Source: an uncultured Bacteroides sp. (lineage in GTDB: Bacteria; Bacteroidota; Bacteroidia; Bacteroidales; Bacteroidaceae). From it: a stretch of 8,642 nucleotides of DNA. Shown piece after piece: positions 6,232 to 8,642 of the stretch (its first letter is position 1; every line of letters starts with the position of its first letter). The DNA lies in contig UQTJ01000071.1 of assembly GCA_900544075.1 (NCBI GenBank), positions 1 through 8,642 on the forward strand. Reading direction: 5' to 3'. Under the pieces are notes generated by a model. The model saw only the letters and a program-made list of their open reading frames with translations. It searched no databases and had not been told where the DNA came from. Made by a program: the position numbers and the translations under genes.

Positions 6232-6440
6232 ACATAAAAATCTTTATTCAATAAGCTTTTCATAGCTCTATCTCGAGATGCTATACTTTTATAATAGCCA
6301 TCTGTTTCTACACTGGCCATTTTCTTCCAAGCTTTGGGACTGTTTCTATCCTTATATTTTATATGAGGTTTAGGTTCATTTTGCCTCCGGATAATAGTAA
6401 ATCCAGCTTCACATACTTTTCGTTGGTCATCAGCATTCAT
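6222..6440 (-). CDS. Small basic hypothetical phage protein (72 aa)
   Basis: From the ATG at 6440 the sequence is MNADDQRKVCEAGFTIIRRQ, then NEPKPHIKYKDRNSPKAWKKM, then a helix (SIASRDRAMKSLLNKD) and the tail FYVED. The first part reads like a helix followed by a strand (GFTIIRR). The middle is basic and aromatic, which would suit nucleic-acid or protein contact. I recognise no named family and no catalytic motif. The gene is bounded on both sides by the repeated 15-nt linker, making it an exchangeable-looking unit. The TTG at 6446 was rejected as start because it has almost no space after GGAGG. Confidence 0.65.
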   Translation of the reverse strand: MNADDQRKVCEAGFTIIRRQNEPKPHIKYKDRNSPKAWKKMASVETDGYYKSIASRDRAMKSLLNKDFYVED

Positions 6441-6452
6441 AATCAATCCTCC
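6438..6452 (-). promoter_or_regulatory. Stop/Shine-Dalgarno/start linker, copy 3
   Basis: This is the same 15-nt sequence as copies 1 and 2. It contains the last codons (Glu-Asp-stop) of the 62-residue gene and the ATG of the 72-residue gene. It is the upstream-most copy; the junction before it (6628-6631) uses a simple ATGA overlap instead. Confidence 0.8.
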
Positions 6453-6631
6453 TTCTTTTCAAAAACTCTAACCGGGAACCAGTATATCTTATCCTGCTTT
6501 TTAGATTCTTCATATACCATTTGGCGAACCTTGTAAACCATTTCTATATCACGAGTAACAGATTCAAATCTGTTTTTCATTGTGATAGTATCTGTTACCA
6601 TCACAATAGCTACTAATAATGTATCTATCAT
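6443..6631 (-). CDS. Small hypothetical protein (62 aa), hydrophobic N-terminus
   Basis: The N-terminus has a short hydrophobic stretch (TLLVAIVMVTD, about 4-14), too short for a confident membrane span or signal peptide. The rest is charged: FESVTRDIEMVYKVRQMVYEESKKQDK is a probable amphipathic helix, followed by a strand IYWFPVRVFEKKED. No family is recognised. The ATG overlaps the TGA of the 74-residue gene (ATGA at 6628-6631). The stop lies inside the third copy of the shared linker, so the gene is firmly tied to the operon even though its function is unknown. Confidence 0.6.
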   Translation of the reverse strand: MIDTLLVAIVMVTDTITMKNRFESVTRDIEMVYKVRQMVYEESKKQDKIYWFPVRVFEKKED

Positions 6632-6852
6632 AATTTTAGAATTTTAAAATAAGTTCTAACATACTGAATTTCCTCACCTAACTTAACCAACCAGTAAGGA
6701 CTGGAATATCTAACGGTAAAGGTTACGAAGTCTTTGTCTTCATTATCTTTTACATCAATTATGGATAAATTTTCTTCAGGATAAAGTGCAGATATTCTTT
6801 CCTTCAATTTATCCATTACCTCCTCGTAAAAAATAACTTTAAGTTCGCTCAT
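6628..6852 (-). CDS. Small hypothetical phage protein (74 aa)
   Basis: This is a small soluble alpha/beta protein: strand LKVIFYEEV, helix MDKLKERISALYPEE, strand LSIIDVKD, an acidic turn, strand DFVTFTVRYS and a C-terminal segment WLVKLGEEIQYVRTYFKIL. The compact beta-alpha-beta order suggests a folded single domain, but I cannot name it. The start ATG overlaps the TGA of the LuxR-type gene (ATGA, 6849-6852) and the stop overlaps the next ATG. It may therefore be translated together with both neighbours. Confidence 0.7.
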   Translation of the reverse strand: MSELKVIFYEEVMDKLKERISALYPEENLSIIDVKDNEDKDFVTFTVRYSSPYWLVKLGEEIQYVRTYFKILKL

Positions 6853-7400
6853 ATATTCAAATTATTATACCAGGTTATAATCTGGCTTGTGTTCTTTAAT
6901 TCTAACTTAATCTTAATGGCTTGTAAGGTATTGTGAACGGTATGAATTGAAATATATAGCTTATCTGAAATCTCTTGTGGTGTCAGTCCTTCAGCCAGTG
7001 CTGCAGCTATCTGCATTTGTCTTACACCAAGAACTGAAGTTCGTTTCGGATTGCATATTATGTTTTCGTATTCACAATCTTTTGTGCCTCTTAGAGGACA
7101 ATGTACTTGCTCGAGATTAATATTACCATCAATAAAATCAATCTTCTGAGTGTCGAACTCACCGCAATTACATCTTAGGAACCTGTGTACCATTTTGTAG
7201 TTCTTGAACCTTGGATTCTTAGAAGCCTTAGAATAACATTTATCAAGTGCACGGTACGCATCTGAATAACACTCGCGTATGGTATCAAGTATATCATCAA
7301 CAACATCACGGCTGGATTCAGATAAAAGTGATGTCTTCTGTCCGTCATCATACATTACATAACCTGAAGGAGTGTTGTAGAATTCAAGTTGATTTTTCAT
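6849..7400 (-). CDS. LuxR-type HTH regulator with an N-terminal cysteine cluster (183 aa)
   Basis: The C-terminal part (about 121-180) is a LuxR/GerE-type helix-turn-helix: VLGVRQMQIAAALAEGLTPQEISDKLYISIHTVHNTLQAIKIKL. It has the usual pattern of an initial helix, a glycine turn, the EI..KL helix and the S.HTV recognition helix. The middle part has cysteines at 77, 79, 101, 109 and 116 (RCNCGEF, HCPLRG, DCEYENIIC), suggesting a metal-binding module rather than a ligand or response-regulator domain. The N-terminal 60 residues are acidic and helical. This build is, from memory, common in Bacteroidales prophages and integrative elements. As the second early gene it may switch early or late promoters; its target is unknown. 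It starts at ATG 7400, 17 nt inside the preceding gene, and ends in an ATGA overlap. Confidence 0.8.
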   Translation of the reverse strand: MKNQLEFYNTPSGYVMYDDGQKTSLLSESSRDVVDDILDTIRECYSDAYRALDKCYSKASKNPRFKNYKMVHRFLRCNCGEFDTQKIDFIDGNINLEQVHCPLRGTKDCEYENIICNPKRTSVLGVRQMQIAAALAEGLTPQEISDKLYISIHTVHNTLQAIKIKLELKNTSQIITWYNNLNI

Positions 7401-7572
7401 TTTCTTGTTTAATAAACTTCTCTATCGCCTCACGTTCGAGTTTAGTCCATGAATCTTTCCTAATCTTAGTGAAAAATGAAGGATATGAGATGTCGCAAAG
7501 CTCGAGAACATCTCGAATGAACTTACTCTTGTCTTTGCCAGTAAGTGATAAATAATAGTTAGATATTACCAT
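7384..7572 (-). CDS. Cro-sized HTH-like protein, first gene of the early operon (62 aa)
   Basis: This is a short basic protein with a helix-turn-helix-like layout: SKFIRDVLELCDIS (16-29) then YPSFFTKIRKDSW (30-42) and a closing helix KLEREAIEKFIKQ. The spacing and the position opposite the repressor gene make it the natural Cro counterpart in a lysogeny switch, or a small accessory DNA-binding protein. The helix-turn-helix is judged by eye and is not a strong match. The ATG at 7572 follows an A-rich leader (AGTAACAAAA) and no clear Shine-Dalgarno site, as is usual in Bacteroidetes. The inferred transcription start lies about 55 nt upstream. The last 17 nt overlap the start of the LuxR-type gene. 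Confidence 0.7.
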   Translation of the reverse strand: MVISNYYLSLTGKDKSKFIRDVLELCDISYPSFFTKIRKDSWTKLEREAIEKFIKQENEKST

Positions 7573-7633
7573 TTTTGTTACTTTTTAGATGATTATATTA
7601 TTTACTATTGATTTAATTATTAATTTTATAATG

Positions 7634-7641
7634 CAAACATA
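7634..7641 (-). promoter_or_regulatory. -7 element of the leftward early promoter
   Basis: On the minus strand this is TATGTTTG, a full match to TAnnTTTG. The -33 position falls within the palindrome at 7649-7664, where TGTG partly matches the TTTG consensus. Transcription should begin near 7627, giving a leader of about 55 nt before the ATG at 7572. The palindrome over the -33 region suggests direct repression. Confidence 0.55.
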
Positions 7642-7648
7642 CAAAATA

Positions 7649-7680
7649 ATGTGATTAATCACATATTATTCTGTGATTAA
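7649..7680. promoter_or_regulatory. Operator: 16-bp palindrome plus a second half-site in the divergent switch region
   Basis: ATGTGATTAATCACAT (7649-7664) is a perfect palindrome. TGTGATTAA recurs at 7672-7680 as a direct repeat 22 bp away, about two helical turns, followed by a degenerate second arm. The pair lies between the repressor-like gene (start 7726) and the early -7 element (7634-7641). This is where a dimeric HTH repressor would bind. A rightward promoter for the repressor should overlap or follow the second site, but I find no clear -7 match there. Another palindrome, AATAATATATTATT (7688-7701), is pure AT and may be chance. Confidence 0.65.
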
Positions 7681-7725
7681 ATTGCATAATAATATATTAT
7701 TTAGAACCATTATAATTAAATTATT

Positions 7726-8079
7726 ATGTTCAAGCCTGAAAGAATTGCATCACTTATAGACGAACAGAGAATATCAAAAAAAGACTTTTGCGAATCTGTA
7801 GATATAGCAGTACAAACCCTTGATAATGTACTTAAAAGAGGTTCAGAAATAGGTTGCATAAAGTTAGAACGCATAGCAGACTATTTTAATGTACCTATGG
7901 ATTACTTCTTTGATAGAGACAAACAAGGATTACATAATATTGGACGCAATATCACAGGAAACTATAATAAAGTCAACGGTAACATAAGCATAAATGAATA
8001 TGAAAAAGAAATAGTATATCTCAAAGAGTTACTAGCCGAAAAAGAAAGGACTATACAGATTCTTATGAAAGATAAATAA
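7726..8079 (+). CDS. HTH repressor-like protein with C-terminal coiled coil (117 aa)
   Basis: The N-terminal 62 residues form an XRE-like helix-turn-helix: ERIASLIDEQRISKKDFCESVDIAVQTLDNVLKRGSEIGCIKLERIADYFNVPMDYFFDRD. It ends with the characteristic LERIADYFNVPMDYFF segment of the family. A glycine/asparagine-rich linker (HNIGRNITGNYNKVNGNI) connects to a heptad-like helix (YEKEIVYLKELLAEKERTIQILMKD), which would allow dimer or higher-order assembly. There is no peptidase domain for RecA-stimulated self-cleavage, so induction must work in another way, for example through a partner protein. It is transcribed away from the early operon, with a palindromic operator between, as expected of the lysogeny repressor. 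The stop TAA lies 8 nt before the next HTH gene, so the two are probably co-transcribed. Confidence 0.8.
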   Translation: MFKPERIASLIDEQRISKKDFCESVDIAVQTLDNVLKRGSEIGCIKLERIADYFNVPMDYFFDRDKQGLHNIGRNITGNYNKVNGNISINEYEKEIVYLKELLAEKERTIQILMKDK

Positions 8080-8087
8080 ATCAAGAT

Positions 8088-8642
8088 ATGTTTAAAGGAT
8101 ATATCATAGAAGTATTAATAAACGAAAGAAGAGTCAAAAAGGCTGACGTTTATCGTTTTGCTGATATACAAAAGGCTACGCTTGATAATATAATTAAAGG
8201 AACAAACATACCTAACTGTAATACTCTGGAGAAGATTGCGGTTTTTTTCAACGTACCTATTGATATATTCTTTGAAAGAGACATAAATATAAAAGATAAT
8301 ACAATGTATAATGGTAATGTTATCAAACAATTATTGTTAGACAAGAAAGTACCAAACAAGGAACTTTTAAGGTATATAGGTACTGAAGCAAACGCTTCAC
8401 TCGCCCAAATCGTAAACGGGAACCCTACAGTAAAGCGTCTGGAAAAAGTAGCAGATTTCTTCGGTGTCTCTATGGACACATTTTTTGAAAGGGAGAAACC
8501 TTTTAAAAAAACAGGAATTTCAAAAAGCGATGATACCTCATATTATATAGAGAAAATTGAACTTCTTGAAAAAATCATAAAAGAAAAAGATGAGCGTATC
8601 AAGCTATTAGAGAATGTAAATCAGCTACTTACAAAACATACC
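8088..8642 (+). CDS. Tandem-HTH regulator, paralogue of the upstream repressor, partial (runs off the window)
   Basis: From ATG 8088 the frame stays open for 185 codons to the last base of the window, so the C-terminus is unknown. Two helix-turn-helix units follow each other. The first is about residues 2-65: IIEVLINERRVKKADVYRFA, then LEKIAVFFNVPIDIFFERD. The second is about 74-136: VIKQLLLDKKVPNKELLRYI, then LEKVADFFGVSMDTFFERE. Both carry the same LEK(I/V)A.FF.V..D.FFER(D/E) closing motif as the 117-residue protein upstream, which has one unit. A linker (about 137-150) is followed by a heptad-like helix (YYIEKIELLEKIIKEKDERIKLLE). A single chain with two DNA-binding units suggests that it binds a dyad site alone, or two sites after coiled-coil assembly. 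It could be a co-repressor or an antagonist of the first protein. No strong Shine-Dalgarno site is seen. Confidence 0.75.
   Translation, partial: MFKGYIIEVLINERRVKKADVYRFADIQKATLDNIIKGTNIPNCNTLEKIAVFFNVPIDIFFERDINIKDNTMYNGNVIKQLLLDKKVPNKELLRYIGTEANASLAQIVNGNPTVKRLEKVADFFGVSMDTFFEREKPFKKTGISKSDDTSYYIEKIELLEKIIKEKDERIKLLENVNQLLTKHT

Noticed and set aside
8115..8479. Two leftward open frames (8115-8330 and 8150-8479)
   Set aside because: They are antisense shadows of the tandem-HTH gene, whose rightward frame shows clear duplicated domains.
1..8642. Reassigned stop codons (as in some gut phages) as the cause of the broken primase
   Set aside because: Only one internal TAA is supported, and TAA, TAG and TGA all end other genes at sensible places, so a recoded genome is unlikely.
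1..8642. tRNA genes, integrase, att sites or insertion sequences
   Set aside because: I looked on both strands and saw no cloverleaf, tyrosine or serine recombinase motif, transposase, or terminal inverted repeats with target duplications.

Overview
The window looks like the control, replication and early-late junction of a temperate phage or prophage from a gut Bacteroidales host. The evidence is low GC, promoter elements of the Bacteroidetes type (TAnnTTTG at -7), a DnaG-type primase joined to a ring-type ATPase, a ClpP-like protease of the phage head-maturation kind, and a divergent switch region with short helix-turn-helix (HTH) repressors. Host and phage identity are inferred from style; I could not search a database.

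Layout, right to left. At 7726-8642 two HTH genes read rightwards: a 117-residue repressor-like protein, then a protein with two HTH domains in tandem that runs off the window still open. The intergenic region 7573-7725 holds a perfect 16-bp palindrome, an extra half-site and a leftward -7 element, as expected of a lysogeny switch. From 7572 to 1957 a tightly packed leftward early operon runs through a Cro-sized HTH protein, a LuxR-type HTH regulator with a cysteine cluster, about seven small proteins of unknown role, and the primase-helicase. Most small genes overlap by ATGA or are 2 nt apart. Three junctions share one identical 15-nt stop/Shine-Dalgarno/start linker.

The primase-helicase is interrupted by a single in-frame TAA at 4474-4476. 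The reading frame and the protein homology continue directly past it, so as read here the gene is split inside its TOPRIM domain. An intrinsic terminator (1895-1929) ends the early operon. Just beyond it is a region of about 456 nt without a gene. It holds 15 copies of TGTAGAA/TTCTACA, many spaced near one helical turn, and is the best candidate for the replication origin.

Left of the origin, a -7 element precedes a second leftward group, probably late genes: a 160-residue unknown protein, a 138-residue probable structural protein and the ClpP-like protease. The protease seems to end before the C-terminal part expected of its family. The inferred logic is as follows. The rightward repressors silence the early promoter. 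The early operon supplies regulators, small host-interaction proteins and replication enzymes. These act at the adjacent repeat array, and the morphogenesis genes follow.
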